Part shown: piece by piece, positions 31,245-40,279 of the stretch
How the letters are laid out: each line of letters opens with the position of its first letter
Numbering within the stretch: position 1 is the first letter of the stretch
Assembly: GCA_964448305.1 (NCBI GenBank)
Contig: CAYUWB010000001.1
Coordinates: forward strand, 65,122 to 129,121
Direction of reading: 5' to 3'
DNA length: 64,000 bases
From: Thioglobus_C sp964448305
GTDB taxonomy: Bacteria; Pseudomonadota; Gammaproteobacteria; PS1; Pseudothioglobaceae
Position numbers and translations under genes: made by a program
Notes under the pieces: generated by a model
Databases searched by the model: none
What the model saw: the letters and a program-made list of their open reading frames with translations, nothing else
Told to the model about the DNA's origin: nothing

Positions 31245-33761
31245 ATGCATTTAGATGATCTTAAAACTCGATATCAAACATTACAAGATTCAGTTGAGGC
31301 TGACTTTTTAAAAGACCCTGATTCGGTAGAATCGTTAGTGCTTGCTCGTAGCGATGGTGTTGATGCTTTATTAAAAGATATTTGGCAAACATTTAAGATT
31401 GACAGTGAGTTGTGTTTGGTCGCTGTGGGTGGTTTTGGTCGAGGAGAGCTACACCTATATTCTGATATTGATTTATTGATTTTAATTCCAAATGGCACTC
31501 ATGAGCAGCACCAAGAAAGCGTCTCTAAGTTTTTAACCTTCTTGTGGGATGTTGGCTTAGAAGTAGGGCATGCAACACGCGATATTAACGATTGTGAAAT
31601 AGAAATTGATGATTTGAGTGTGGTCACTAACCTATTAGAATCTCGACTGCTAATCGGTAAAAAAGCGTTATTTTCAAAGATGAAGTCAATGATTAAGGCG
31701 AGTAATTGGTCGTCTCAATCGTTCTTAGTAGAAAAACAAAAAGAACAGCACAATCGACATCTTAATTATTCAAACACGGCATACAATCTTGAGCCTAATT
31801 TAAAGGAAAGCCCAGGCGGGTTAAGAGATATTCAAACAGTTGCTTGGGTAGCAAAATGGTATTTTGATGTTAATCTTTTGTCTGACTTAGTGGATAAAGC
31901 TTACTTAAGCGAGCACGAGTATGATCTATTAAAACAAGGGCAATTATTTTTGTGGAAGGTGCGTTTTGCCTTGCACGTGGTTGCCAAACGTCGAGAAGAT
32001 CGAATTGCCTTTCAGTATCAAAAAGAAGTGGCCAGCATATTGGGTTATGTTGATATGGATTCTATGGCTGTTGAGCAATTTATGAAAGACTATTATCGAA
32101 CGGTGACCAAAGTATCTCGTTTAAACGATATTTTGCTACAGTTATTGGAAGATCGAGTGCTGCACACACAAAATCTTAATGAGCGTTTTGTGATTAGTTA
32201 TGGTTATATTCAGGCCACCAGTGCTGATGTTTTTAGAGCGCACACAACCGCTTTTATTGAAGTTTTCTTATTGATTGCAAAACACAATTATGTTCGAGGT
32301 ATTAATGCCGGCACCCTTAGGCAAATGCAACTTGATCTTGATTTGATTGATGAAAATTATTACAAGAAACGACAAAATAACCGGTTGTTTATCGAGTTGT
32401 TGCAACAAAAACGTGGTGTGAACAAAGCGTTAAAATTAATGAATCGCTACGGTATTTTAGAACACTATATTCCAGCATTTGGACAGATTACTGGCTTGAT
32501 GCAATATGATTTGTTCCACACTTATACGGTGGATCAGCACACGTTATTTGTGATTCGCAATTTAAGACGTTTTTTTGTGCCTGAGTTTTCCAAAGAATTT
32601 GAGTTGTGTAGTGAGATTGCCCAAACCATTGACAAGCCAGAATTGTTGTTTTTGGCAGGATTGTTTCATGATATTGCTAAAGGTCGTGGCGGTGATCATG
32701 CCAGTTTGGGCGCGAAAGATGCTCAAGTTTTTTGTAAGCACCATCAGTTAAGGCCAAGTGATATAGTACTTGTGTCTGGTTTGGTTGAGCATCATTTGCT
32801 CATGTCGCAAACAGCACAAAAACAAGATTTAGAAGATTTTAAAGTAATTGATAAATTCTCCAAAGCAGTTGGCTCAGTGAGGTTTTTAGAATTACTATAT
32901 TTATTAACAGTGGCAGATATTCGCGCCACTAAAGCCGACCTATGGAACAATTGGAAAGATTCGCTTTTAAGAAAATTGTTTTACAAAACCAAAGAACATC
33001 TGTTGAGTGGAACACCTAAGCCATTAAGCGTAGCCAAGCAGATTGAGAAAATTAAACATTCAGTGTTAAGTGAAATTGAACAACAAGGCTACCATATGGA
33101 GCAAGTTGAGCAGATATTTTCAACCTTACCTAAGGATTACTTCTTGCGCTACGAAGTAGAAGATATTTTGTGGCACCTGTGGTTAGTGATGAAGCCAACT
33201 GATAAAAAAATCAGAGTGGTGTCGCGTTTGTCTGAGCACAACGTGGTAGATATTTTTGTGTATGGTGATGACTCAAACGGCCTATTTTGTAAATTGGTGA
33301 ATATTATTGAAAAATTAGGCTTGGATATTGTCGATGCAAAAATCTTAACCTCAAAAGACAACAAGGCTTATAACACCATTAGTGTCTTACAAGATGATAT
33401 GCTAGAGAAAGTCAATATTAGCCAGGAAATAGAAGGTGAGCTTAGTAAAAAGACCTTTGGTGTAAAGGAGCCAGGCGATAAATCAACACATCGTCATTTT
33501 GATCACAAAATGAAAATCAGTTTTTCTCGTAACGACAAGTGGAATTTAACTCAAATAGAGATTAATGTGATTGACAAACAAGGCTTATTATCCAATATTG
33601 CTTATATTTTTTATCAGCTTAACATTCGTCTAGTAAACGCCAGAATTACAACCATGGGCGAACGAGTGGAGGATGTTTTCTTTATTAGTAACGCTAAAAA
33701 ACAACCGTTGAGCACAGCAGAAGAAAGACAATTAAAGCAAACACTTGAAGAAAAATTGTAA
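31245..33761 (+). CDS. glnD: Bifunctional uridylyltransferase/uridylyl-removing enzyme GlnD
   Basis: Glutamine sensor that adds and removes UMP on PII proteins, controlling nitrogen assimilation. The 838 residues carry four domains: a nucleotidyltransferase ('VGGFGRGELHLYSDIDLLIL', about 62), a helical linker ('PNLKESPGGLRDIQTVAWVA', about 185), an HD phosphohydrolase ('LAGLFHDIAKGRGGDHASLG', about 470) and two C-terminal ACT domains (about 655-735 and 765-838, the second with 'DKQGLLSNIAYIFYQLNIRL'). E. coli GlnD is 890 residues, so this is slightly short but complete. It starts 17 bases after gltX. Confidence 0.96.
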   Translation: MHLDDLKTRYQTLQDSVEADFLKDPDSVESLVLARSDGVDALLKDIWQTFKIDSELCLVAVGGFGRGELHLYSDIDLLILIPNGTHEQHQESVSKFLTFLWDVGLEVGHATRDINDCEIEIDDLSVVTNLLESRLLIGKKALFSKMKSMIKASNWSSQSFLVEKQKEQHNRHLNYSNTAYNLEPNLKESPGGLRDIQTVAWVAKWYFDVNLLSDLVDKAYLSEHEYDLLKQGQLFLWKVRFALHVVAKRREDRIAFQYQKEVASILGYVDMDSMAVEQFMKDYYRTVTKVSRLNDILLQLLEDRVLHTQNLNERFVISYGYIQATSADVFRAHTTAFIEVFLLIAKHNYVRGINAGTLRQMQLDLDLIDENYYKKRQNNRLFIELLQQKRGVNKALKLMNRYGILEHYIPAFGQITGLMQYDLFHTYTVDQHTLFVIRNLRRFFVPEFSKEFELCSEIAQTIDKPELLFLAGLFHDIAKGRGGDHASLGAKDAQVFCKHHQLRPSDIVLVSGLVEHHLLMSQTAQKQDLEDFKVIDKFSKAVGSVRFLELLYLLTVADIRATKADLWNNWKDSLLRKLFYKTKEHLLSGTPKPLSVAKQIEKIKHSVLSEIEQQGYHMEQVEQIFSTLPKDYFLRYEVEDILWHLWLVMKPTDKKIRVVSRLSEHNVVDIFVYGDDSNGLFCKLVNIIEKLGLDIVDAKILTSKDNKAYNTISVLQDDMLEKVNISQEIEGELSKKTFGVKEPGDKSTHRHFDHKMKISFSRNDKWNLTQIEINVIDKQGLLSNIAYIFYQLNIRLVNARITTMGERVEDVFFISNAKKQPLSTAEERQLKQTLEEKL

Positions 33762-33857
33762 AATAACAGCACAAGCGTTAAATTACCGATATAATTTGCC
33801 TAACAACAGCTCTTCTGCTGTGATTAATTCCTTTCAGATAAACATTACACAAAACAT

Positions 33858-34184
33858 ATGAACGATAAAATTAAAGTAGTAACGGATAGCTCATTTGAAG
33901 CCGATGTTATTAATTCAACACAACCAGTTTTAGTAGATTTTTGGGCGCCTTGGTGCGGTCCTTGTAAGGCATTAGCACCAGTATTGGACGAAATTGCCGA
34001 TGACTACGATGGCAAGATTACAATTGCTAAAATTAACGTTGATGAAAACGATCAAACGCCGCCGAAATACGGTGTTCGTGGCATTCCAACCATGTTAATT
34101 ATTAAAGATGGTGCAGTTGAAGCGACCAAAATGGGTGCTTTAAGTAAGGCTGAATTAAGCGCTTTTATTGACGCAAGCATCTAA
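33858..34184 (+). CDS. trxA: Thioredoxin
   Basis: General dithiol reductant of the cytoplasm, 108 residues. The active site is 'VDFWAPWCGPCKALAPVLDE' with WCGPC at about residues 31-35. The cis-Pro loop is 'YGVRGIPTMLIIKDG' (about 72). It is preceded by a 96-base gap containing a TATAAT at 33790-33795 without a matching -35, and a short ACAGC/GCTGT hairpin near 33805. It is followed by its own terminator and then rho, the common trxA-rho order of gammaproteobacteria. Confidence 0.97.
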   Translation: MNDKIKVVTDSSFEADVINSTQPVLVDFWAPWCGPCKALAPVLDEIADDYDGKITIAKINVDENDQTPPKYGVRGIPTMLIIKDGAVEATKMGALSKAELSAFIDASI

Positions 34185-34195
34185 AAACCTAGGCT

Positions 34196-34222
34196 ATTCA
34201 CTCAAAATAGTGAATTATTTTT
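34196..34222 (+). terminator. Terminator between trxA and rho
   Basis: ATTCACT (34196-34202) pairs perfectly with AGTGAAT (34209-34215) over a six-base loop, followed by a T-rich tract to 34222. It separates trxA from rho. Confidence 0.75.
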
Positions 34223-34324
34223 ATAACAAATTTTTAATTTAAAACAACACTTTTATTGCGCTAAGCGCATCTATGTTGGCCATTCTGGTCGGCATTTTCC
34301 CTTTACTTATTCATTGGACAATTC

Positions 34325-35587
34325 ATGAAACTATCCGAACTAAAAAAATCATCCCCAGAGGAATTACTAGAATTAGCGCAATCCTTAGGTGCTGAAAATA
34401 TTTCTCGCGCCAAAAAACAAACGCTTATTTTTATTATTCTTAAAGCCAAAGCATCTAATAATGAAGAGGTAATCGGTGATGGTACACTTGATATATTGCA
34501 AGATGGTTATGGTTTCTTAAGATCAAGTGATGATTCTTATACTTCAGGTGCTGACGATATTTATATATCGCCTAATCAGATAAAACGATTCAACCTGTCA
34601 ACAGGTGATTTAGTTGCAGGAAAGATTCGCGCCCCTAAAAAAGGTGAAAAGTATTTTGCCTTGGTTAAAGTTTCAGAGGTTAATGGTGAAAATCCAGAGA
34701 ACGTTAGAAACCGAGTGCCATTTGCTTCATTAACACCTATCCACCCAGATCAACGATTAAATCTAGAAATTGGTAATGGCGGTACAGAGGATATTACAGC
34801 GAGAGTAATTGACTTAGTGGCGCCATTTGGTAAAGGTCAAAGGGGTTTATTAGTGGCGCCACCTAAGGCGGGTAAAACCATGATTATGCAAAACATTGCA
34901 GCTTCTATCTCTCGCAATCATCCTGAGTGTGAATTAATTGTATTATTGATTGATGAGCGTCCTGAAGAAGTAACAGAAATGGCTCGTACTGTACGTGGTG
35001 AAGTTATCGCCTCAACTTTTGATGAGTCAGCAAAGCGCCATGTTCAAGTGGCAGAAATGGTGATTCAAAAAGCCAAGCGACGTGCAGAACAAGGTAAAGA
35101 TGTCATCATTTTGTTAGATTCTATTACGCGTTTAGCCCGTGCTTATAATACGGTTGCCCCATCGTCAGGCAAAGTGTTAACAGGTGGTGTTGATGCGAAT
35201 GCCTTACAACGTCCTAAGCGTTTCTTTGGTGCGGCTAGAAATATTGAAAACGGCGGTAGTATTACTATTATTGCAACTGCACTAATTGACACAGGCTCGA
35301 AAATGGACGAGGTGATTTACCAAGAATTTAAAGGTACGGGTAATATGGAATTGCATCTTGAGCGTCGTTTAAGTGAAAAACGTATTTTCCCAGCGATTAA
35401 TATTAATGCCTCTGGCACACGCCGTGAAGAGTTAATTACCGATGAAAAAGAGCTGCAGAAGATGTGGATTTTGCGCAAGATTTTGCATCCAATGGATACT
35501 GTAGAAGCAGCAGAGTTCTTGATTGATCGCCTGAAGCTTACTAAAACCAATGACGAATTCTTCTCGTCAATGTCACAAAAGAAATAA
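34325..35587 (+). CDS. rho: Transcription termination factor Rho
   Basis: Hexameric RNA helicase that ends transcription at Rho-dependent sites. The 420 residues match E. coli Rho (419) closely. An N-terminal helical SAP-like part ('LKKSSPEELLELAQSLG') and a cold-shock-like RNA-binding domain ('GYGFLRSSDDSYTSGADDIY', about 60) are present. The ATPase has the P-loop 'LVAPPKAGKTMIMQNIA' (about 176), 'LIVLLIDERPEEVTEMAR' and the Q/R-loop part 'SKMDEVIYQEFKGTGNMELH'. The 140-base upstream region after the trxA terminator holds a short GCGCT/AGCGC palindrome; a leader is possible because rho is commonly autoregulated. The likely Rho inhibitor gene rof is at 10963. Confidence 0.98.
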   Translation: MKLSELKKSSPEELLELAQSLGAENISRAKKQTLIFIILKAKASNNEEVIGDGTLDILQDGYGFLRSSDDSYTSGADDIYISPNQIKRFNLSTGDLVAGKIRAPKKGEKYFALVKVSEVNGENPENVRNRVPFASLTPIHPDQRLNLEIGNGGTEDITARVIDLVAPFGKGQRGLLVAPPKAGKTMIMQNIAASISRNHPECELIVLLIDERPEEVTEMARTVRGEVIASTFDESAKRHVQVAEMVIQKAKRRAEQGKDVIILLDSITRLARAYNTVAPSSGKVLTGGVDANALQRPKRFFGAARNIENGGSITIIATALIDTGSKMDEVIYQEFKGTGNMELHLERRLSEKRIFPAININASGTRREELITDEKELQKMWILRKILHPMDTVEAAEFLIDRLKLTKTNDEFFSSMSQKK

Positions 35588-35625
35588 AACCCTTTAGTGT
35601 AAACCTTCGCTTATACTTATAAGCC

Positions 35626-36819
35626 ATGAAGCCATTTTCTGTTTTTAAACAAGCTTTTAGCTTAATCAACACAATTGTTGCCAAATATTTAATGCGTAAT
35701 GTATTAATGTTATTAGCGGCGGTGTTTATTGTGATTGGCTTGGTTGTGTTTGGCAATCAACTGGTTTTAGTAATTAAAGAAAGCCTTAAGCAAGGTATTC
35801 CTGTGGTGGATTTATTCCCATTGATCGGCTTTAAGATGATTAGAGACATACCTTTGATTTTATCTTTATCGCTGTTTTTAGCGATTATTTTGTCAGTCAG
35901 CAAGTTGTATAAAGCCTCTGAGGCAATTGTGATGAATTCCTTGGGTCTAGGTGATAAGCACTTCATGGTGTTTATTCAACCAATTGTTCTCACTGTTTTT
36001 GTATTTATTTTATTTTTGACTACCGTTGCGGTGCCTTGGTCTAAAGAGCAAAGAAGCATGATTATGGATCGCACTGAAAACGCTTCAGAGTTTTCATTTA
36101 TTAAGCAAGGTGAATTCCAAGAATTTAAAGACGGTGAAATTGTTTTTTACGCTTCCAAAGTTAAAGACAATGACCAAGATCAAAGCAGCGATCAAGCAAT
36201 GGAAGAGATATTTATTTATGCTTTGGCTGGCAATGAGCCAATCATTACATTAGCTAAACAGGCACAAAAATATACTGATTCAACGACTAGCAGCGTGTAT
36301 TTGCGCTTAAAAGATGGCACCCGTTATCACGGCTTTCCAAGTGACGCCAATAAAAAAATCTTAAATTTTGATTTGTATGATTTGCAAATTATCGATGGCG
36401 AGGTGCAAAAATCCACCGGCAATTATAGTAAGGTTGAAGGGCAGGGAACAATAGACTTGTTACTTTCTGATGGGCTTAAAGAAACCGCTGAATTACAATG
36501 GCGTTTATCACAACCACTTAGTGTGCTAATTTTATCAGTTTTGGGTATCTTGCTTGGAAAGGCTTCGCCTAGGGGTGGTAAGAATTTAGGCGTGTTGATT
36601 GGCGTGGTTATTTTTATTATGTACAACAACGCTTTGTTAATTGCCAAGTCTACTCTAGAGCAAGGAGATTCAATACCAATGATAGGATTGTGGTGGGTAC
36701 ATATATCAATGCTATTATTTATTTTTATTTTCTATTTTTATAGACATGGAAAATTCACACATTATCTTGATAAAATAGTCGGGCAATTTTCACAAAAGGA
36801 TACAGCCAATGCCAAGTAA
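35626..36819 (+). CDS. lptF: LPS export ABC transporter permease LptF
   Basis: Inner-membrane permease of the LptB2FG complex that extracts lipopolysaccharide for transport to the outer membrane. The 397 residues have membrane segments near 15-110 and 300-385 around a periplasmic jelly-roll domain. 'LILSLSLFLAIILSVSKLYK' and 'SEAIVMNSLGLG' match the LptF side of the family. The C-terminal 'ETAELQWRLSQPLSVLILSV' and 'GLWWVHISMLLF' also fit LptF rather than LptG. No lptG follows; queF overlaps its last 11 bases instead. The N-terminal 20 residues may be an over-extension, since no clear ribosome-binding site marks the ATG at 35626. Confidence 0.92.
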   Translation: MKPFSVFKQAFSLINTIVAKYLMRNVLMLLAAVFIVIGLVVFGNQLVLVIKESLKQGIPVVDLFPLIGFKMIRDIPLILSLSLFLAIILSVSKLYKASEAIVMNSLGLGDKHFMVFIQPIVLTVFVFILFLTTVAVPWSKEQRSMIMDRTENASEFSFIKQGEFQEFKDGEIVFYASKVKDNDQDQSSDQAMEEIFIYALAGNEPIITLAKQAQKYTDSTTSSVYLRLKDGTRYHGFPSDANKKILNFDLYDLQIIDGEVQKSTGNYSKVEGQGTIDLLLSDGLKETAELQWRLSQPLSVLILSVLGILLGKASPRGGKNLGVLIGVVIFIMYNNALLIAKSTLEQGDSIPMIGLWWVHISMLLFIFIFYFYRHGKFTHYLDKIVGQFSQKDTANAK

Positions 36820-37204
36820 ACCCAATAAAGATTTAGAAGTTTTTGACAACCCTAACATTGATCGTGATTATGTTATTCAGATTGACATGCCAGAGTTTAC
36901 CTGTTTGTGTCCAAAGACGGGCCAGCCTGATTTTGCCACATTGCATTTGGAATACATTGCTGACAAGGCTTGTGTTGAGCTCAAATCTTTAAAAATGTAT
37001 ATTTGGTCGTTTCGTGATGAGGGCGCTTTCCATGAGGCGGTAACCAACCAAATTCTTCAAGATTTGGTTGCAGCAACCAACCCCAGGTTTATGCGCTTAA
37101 AAGCAATTTTTAATGTACGTGGTGGTGTGTATACAACGATTATTGCTGAGCATCAGCAAGATGGGTGGACGCCTAAACCGGTTGTTAACCTGCAACACCT
37201 GTAA
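36809..37204 (+). CDS. queF: NADPH-dependent preQ0 reductase QueF, short type
   Basis: Reduces 7-cyano-7-deazaguanine (preQ0) to preQ1 in queuosine synthesis. The 131 residues place it in the unimodular YkvM-like class, unlike the 280-residue bimodular enzyme of E. coli. The substrate Cys and nearby residues are in 'FTCLCPKTGQPDFATLHLEY' (about 31-50), and the QueF motif is 'ELKSLKMYIWSFRDEGAFHE' (about 59-78). A short tunnelling-fold C-terminus follows. It overlaps the lptF end by 11 bases and lies 14 bases before pcnB, so the three are likely one transcript. Confidence 0.93.
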   Translation: MPSKPNKDLEVFDNPNIDRDYVIQIDMPEFTCLCPKTGQPDFATLHLEYIADKACVELKSLKMYIWSFRDEGAFHEAVTNQILQDLVAATNPRFMRLKAIFNVRGGVYTTIIAEHQQDGWTPKPVVNLQHL

Positions 37205-37218
37205 CAGTAAGAAAAAGT

Positions 37219-38358
37219 ATGAAGCCTATTCGTCAAAGTGTTAAGTTTGACAAAAAATTTTTAGACAAAGATGCGTTAAAAGTCGTCAATACTATCCATA
37301 AGGCGGGTTATGAAGTCTACCTTGTTGGTGGTTGTGTGAGAGACTTGCTACTTGGCTTAGAGCCGAAAGATTTCGATGTGGCGACCAATGCTAAACCTGA
37401 ACAAGTGCATAAATTATTTAAACGTTCACGTTTAATTGGACGACGCTTTCGTTTAGTACATGTGATGTTTTCTGCGCGTAAGTTTATTGAAGTAGCCACT
37501 TTTCGATCTGGTCAGGTGCAAACAGCAAAAAGTGGTGTCATTGTGTGTGATAATTGCTACGGAAATCTTGAAGATGATGTGGTGCGTCGAGACTTTAATA
37601 TTAATGCCTTGTATTACGATATTCACAAACACGAAGTCATTGATTATGTGGGTGGATTAAAAGACCTTGAAGCCAAAGAAATCCATATTATTGGAGAGGC
37701 TAAATTGCGATTTTCAGAAGACCCTGTGCGCATGATTAGGGCGATTCGTTTTGGAGAAAAACTCGGTGCAAATCTTAGTGATGAAATCAAATCATGTATT
37801 TTAGATCAAGCCCCATTACTCAGTAATATCTCACCAGCACGTCTGTACGAAGAGTGTATTAAGTTGTTTCAAAATGAGTACTCATTTAAGGTTTACGAAC
37901 AACTTGAAAAGTATGGCCTGTTAAAACATCTATTTAAACAAACTCATAAAAATGATTTTATTAAAAAAGCATTGTTAAATACTTCTGCTCGTATTAAGCA
38001 AAACAAGCCGGTTACACCTGCTTTTTTGTTTGCTGTGTTTTTATGGCAAGCGCAAAATGAACGCTTTATTATGATTAAGAAAAAACAACGTTCTTTTTAT
38101 CTGGCAATGACACAAGCTTCTGAAGAAGTGATTATTAACCAAATTAAACAAGTTTCATTACCTAAATGGCTGACCGCTAGAATTAGAGATATTTGGATGA
38201 TGCAGTCCAAACTAGAAAAAATGCATCCTAAAAAAGTGCAAGATTTATTACAAAATCCACGGTTTAGAATGGCTTATGACTTTTTATTGCTACGCTCACA
38301 AAGCATTAATCCAGAGCTTAAAGATGTGGTTAAGTTTTGGACTAAAGCACAGCAATGA
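37219..38358 (+). CDS. pcnB: Poly(A) polymerase I
   Basis: Adds poly(A) tails to RNA 3' ends and so promotes their decay, here complementing pnp and rnr in the same window. The nucleotidyltransferase signature is 'EVYLVGGCVRDLLLGLEPKD' with the catalytic Asp pair in 'DFDVATNAKPEQVHKLF'. 'RSRLIGRRFRLVHVMF' separates it from tRNA CCA-adding enzymes. 'RRDFNINALYYDI' and 'EDPVRMIRAIRFGEKLG' complete the head and neck. At 379 residues it is shorter than E. coli PcnB (about 465), lacking most of the basic C-terminal extension. The stop overlaps the SDR start in an ATGA. Confidence 0.93.
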   Translation: MKPIRQSVKFDKKFLDKDALKVVNTIHKAGYEVYLVGGCVRDLLLGLEPKDFDVATNAKPEQVHKLFKRSRLIGRRFRLVHVMFSARKFIEVATFRSGQVQTAKSGVIVCDNCYGNLEDDVVRRDFNINALYYDIHKHEVIDYVGGLKDLEAKEIHIIGEAKLRFSEDPVRMIRAIRFGEKLGANLSDEIKSCILDQAPLLSNISPARLYEECIKLFQNEYSFKVYEQLEKYGLLKHLFKQTHKNDFIKKALLNTSARIKQNKPVTPAFLFAVFLWQAQNERFIMIKKKQRSFYLAMTQASEEVIINQIKQVSLPKWLTARIRDIWMMQSKLEKMHPKKVQDLLQNPRFRMAYDFLLLRSQSINPELKDVVKFWTKAQQ

Positions 38359-39188
38359 AATCGGTTTTAATTACAGGCTGCTCTAGCGGGATTGGCTTGT
38401 GTTTGGCTCAAGGTTTAAAACAAAAAGGTTACCAAGTATTTGCTAGCGCTAGAGAGACTAAAGATGTAGAGCGCCTCAAACAACAAGGCTTTAATGCTTT
38501 TGAGCTAGATTTATCCTCATCTTGGTCTATTAATGCAGCAATTAACGCTGTTTTTGAACAAACGGATGATTTGTACGCTTTAATTCATAATGGCGCTTAC
38601 GGGCAAGTAGGGGCGTTAGAAGATATTTCTCGTCAGGCATTAGAAGAGCAGTTTCAAACCAATGTGTTTGGTTGGCATGAATTAACCAATTTGGTTTTAC
38701 CAAAAATGAAACAAAAAAATGAAGGTAGAATTATTTATTTAAGCTCTGTCTTGGGTTTCGTGGCGATGCCATTTAGAGGGCCTTATAATGCTTCTAAATT
38801 TGCCATAGAGGGTTTGGTTGATACGTTACGTTTAGAGTTGGCAGATACTAATATTCAGTTATCCTTAATTCAACCTGGGCCTATTGAGTCTAAATTTAGA
38901 ATTAACGCTTATAAAGCTTTTATGAAGCATGTTGATATGAAAAGTAGTGATTATCAATTAAACTATGAAAAAATGATTAAGCGCCTGCAGTCTGATGAAC
39001 TGGCTGATTTTACCCTGCCGGCAACTGCAGTGTTAAAGTGTGCAGAGCATGCTTTGAAAGCCAAGCATGCAAAAATCCATTATCGTGTCACTTTCCCAAC
39101 CAAATTATTTGCCATATTAATGAGGTTGTTACCAACACGGTTAATGGATAAAATACTTAATAAAGCCGGTGGTGGCGGAGAAAGGTAA
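38355..39188 (+). CDS. SDR-family oxidoreductase
   Basis: A 277-residue short-chain dehydrogenase of unknown substrate. The cofactor motif is 'VLITGCSSGIGLCLAQGLKQ' (TGxxxGIG, about 6). 'LIHNGAYGQVGALEDIS' matches the NNAG-type strand. The catalytic Ser and Tyr-Lys pair are in 'IIYLSSVLGFVAMPFRGPYN' and 'ASKFAIEGLVDTLRLEL'. 'LIQPGPIESKFR' follows. It belongs to the classical group with a C-terminal extension, as in many proteins loosely annotated as lipid or retinol-type SDRs. It overlaps pcnB by four bases and is followed by xseB. Confidence 0.88.
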   Translation: MKSVLITGCSSGIGLCLAQGLKQKGYQVFASARETKDVERLKQQGFNAFELDLSSSWSINAAINAVFEQTDDLYALIHNGAYGQVGALEDISRQALEEQFQTNVFGWHELTNLVLPKMKQKNEGRIIYLSSVLGFVAMPFRGPYNASKFAIEGLVDTLRLELADTNIQLSLIQPGPIESKFRINAYKAFMKHVDMKSSDYQLNYEKMIKRLQSDELADFTLPATAVLKCAEHALKAKHAKIHYRVTFPTKLFAILMRLLPTRLMDKILNKAGGGGER

Positions 39189-39189
39189 T

Positions 39190-39414
39190 ATGACAAAAAA
39201 ATTTGATTTCAACAAAGGCTTATTAGAGCTAGAAAGTATTGTAAAAACGATGGAATCTGGCGATTTAAGCTTGGAAGATTCGCTAAAATATTTTGAGCAA
39301 GGCGTGCAGTTAACGCGTCAATGTCAATCAGCACTCAATCAAGCTGAGCAAAAAATTTCCCTTTTAAGTGCTGATGACGATTATCAAACTCAAAAGCCGC
39401 TAGAAGAGATTTAA
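39190..39414 (+). CDS. xseB: Exodeoxyribonuclease VII small subunit
   Basis: Small helical partner of XseA in the single-strand-specific exonuclease VII. The ATG at 39190 gives 74 residues (MTKKFDFNKGLLELESIVKT), the family length, and is preceded by GGAGAAAGG; an ATG-like upstream start at 39169 lies inside the SDR gene. 'MESGDLSLEDSLKYFEQGVQ' and 'QSALNQAEQKISLL' are the XseB signature. It is followed by ispA after ten bases, the usual xseB-ispA pairing. dxs, which often follows, is absent. Confidence 0.94.
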   Translation: MTKKFDFNKGLLELESIVKTMESGDLSLEDSLKYFEQGVQLTRQCQSALNQAEQKISLLSADDDYQTQKPLEEI

Positions 39415-39424
39415 AGACGATTCT

Positions 39425-40279
39425 ATGAGTCACACAGACTACGCTCAGCGCGTCAATCAGCATTTAGATCAGTATTTATCTGAGCAAGGTAGTTTGACTG
39501 AGGCGATGCGTTATAGTGCGTTATCTGGTGGTAAGCGTTTTCGACCTATTTTGACTTATACTGTGGCTAATATTTTTGGCACAGACCTTAGTTTGGCAGA
39601 TTCTAGTGCCTGCGCTGTGGAATTGATTCATGCCTATTCTTTGATTCATGACGACTTGCCAGCCATGGATGATGATGATGTTCGTCATAATCAACCTGCT
39701 TGTCACAAGCGATTTGGTGAGGCGCAAGCCATATTGGCTGGCGATGGCCTACAAGCCTTGGCTTTTGAGGTATTAACCAATGACAGTTCCTTGTCATCTC
39801 AAATAAGAATTGCGTTATTGCAATCACTCACACATGCGGCATTTGAGATGGCACAAGGTCAATCAATTGACTTATCTGTTGTTGAAAAATCAATTGATAT
39901 CAATACTTTAAAAGATATGCATCAGAAAAAAACCGGTGCATTACTGAGTTGCTCGGTTAATCTAGGCGCATTAATTTCAGATCAATGTTGTGAGGAGGAC
40001 CGCCAGATATTAGATCAATTTTCTAAAGATATTGGCTTGGCTTATCAAATTCAAGATGATGTTTTGGATGTGTTAACACCTGAATCTAAACTTGGAAAAA
40101 AACAAAACTCTGATGTGGATAAAAACAAACCTACCTATCCAGCGTTGCTAGGTTTGGAAAATTCTAAAAGTGAATATGAAAATTTGTATGAAAGAGCACT
40201 GGGTGCTTTAAATGCTCTTAGCGTTGATGCAGCACAATTACAGCAACTAACACAGCAGTTGCAAAATCGATCGTTTTAA
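39425..40279 (+). CDS. ispA: Farnesyl diphosphate synthase (geranyltranstransferase)
   Basis: Condenses isopentenyl diphosphate units to farnesyl diphosphate for quinone and undecaprenyl synthesis. The 284 residues carry the first Asp-rich motif in 'SLIHDDLPAMDDDDVRHNQP' (about 77-96) and the second in 'GLAYQIQDDVLDVLTPESKL' (about 202). 'GGKRFRPILTYTVANIFG' and 'KTGALLSCSVNLGALIS' are further hallmarks. The length and spacing around the first motif fit the short-chain FPP class. Its stop overlaps the convergent fabH stop by four bases, with no terminator between them. Confidence 0.95.
   Translation: MSHTDYAQRVNQHLDQYLSEQGSLTEAMRYSALSGGKRFRPILTYTVANIFGTDLSLADSSACAVELIHAYSLIHDDLPAMDDDDVRHNQPACHKRFGEAQAILAGDGLQALAFEVLTNDSSLSSQIRIALLQSLTHAAFEMAQGQSIDLSVVEKSIDINTLKDMHQKKTGALLSCSVNLGALISDQCCEEDRQILDQFSKDIGLAYQIQDDVLDVLTPESKLGKKQNSDVDKNKPTYPALLGLENSKSEYENLYERALGALNALSVDAAQLQQLTQQLQNRSF

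Noticed and set aside
33767..33795. Sigma-70 promoter of trxA
   Set aside because: TATAAT at 33790-33795 is perfect, but no acceptable -35 lies 16-18 bases upstream and there is no extended -10, so it was not listed as a promoter.
36809..37204. QueF as a truncated form of the 280-residue enzyme
   Set aside because: The protein contains both the substrate Cys and the QueF motif in the order and length of the short (unimodular) class, so it is complete.
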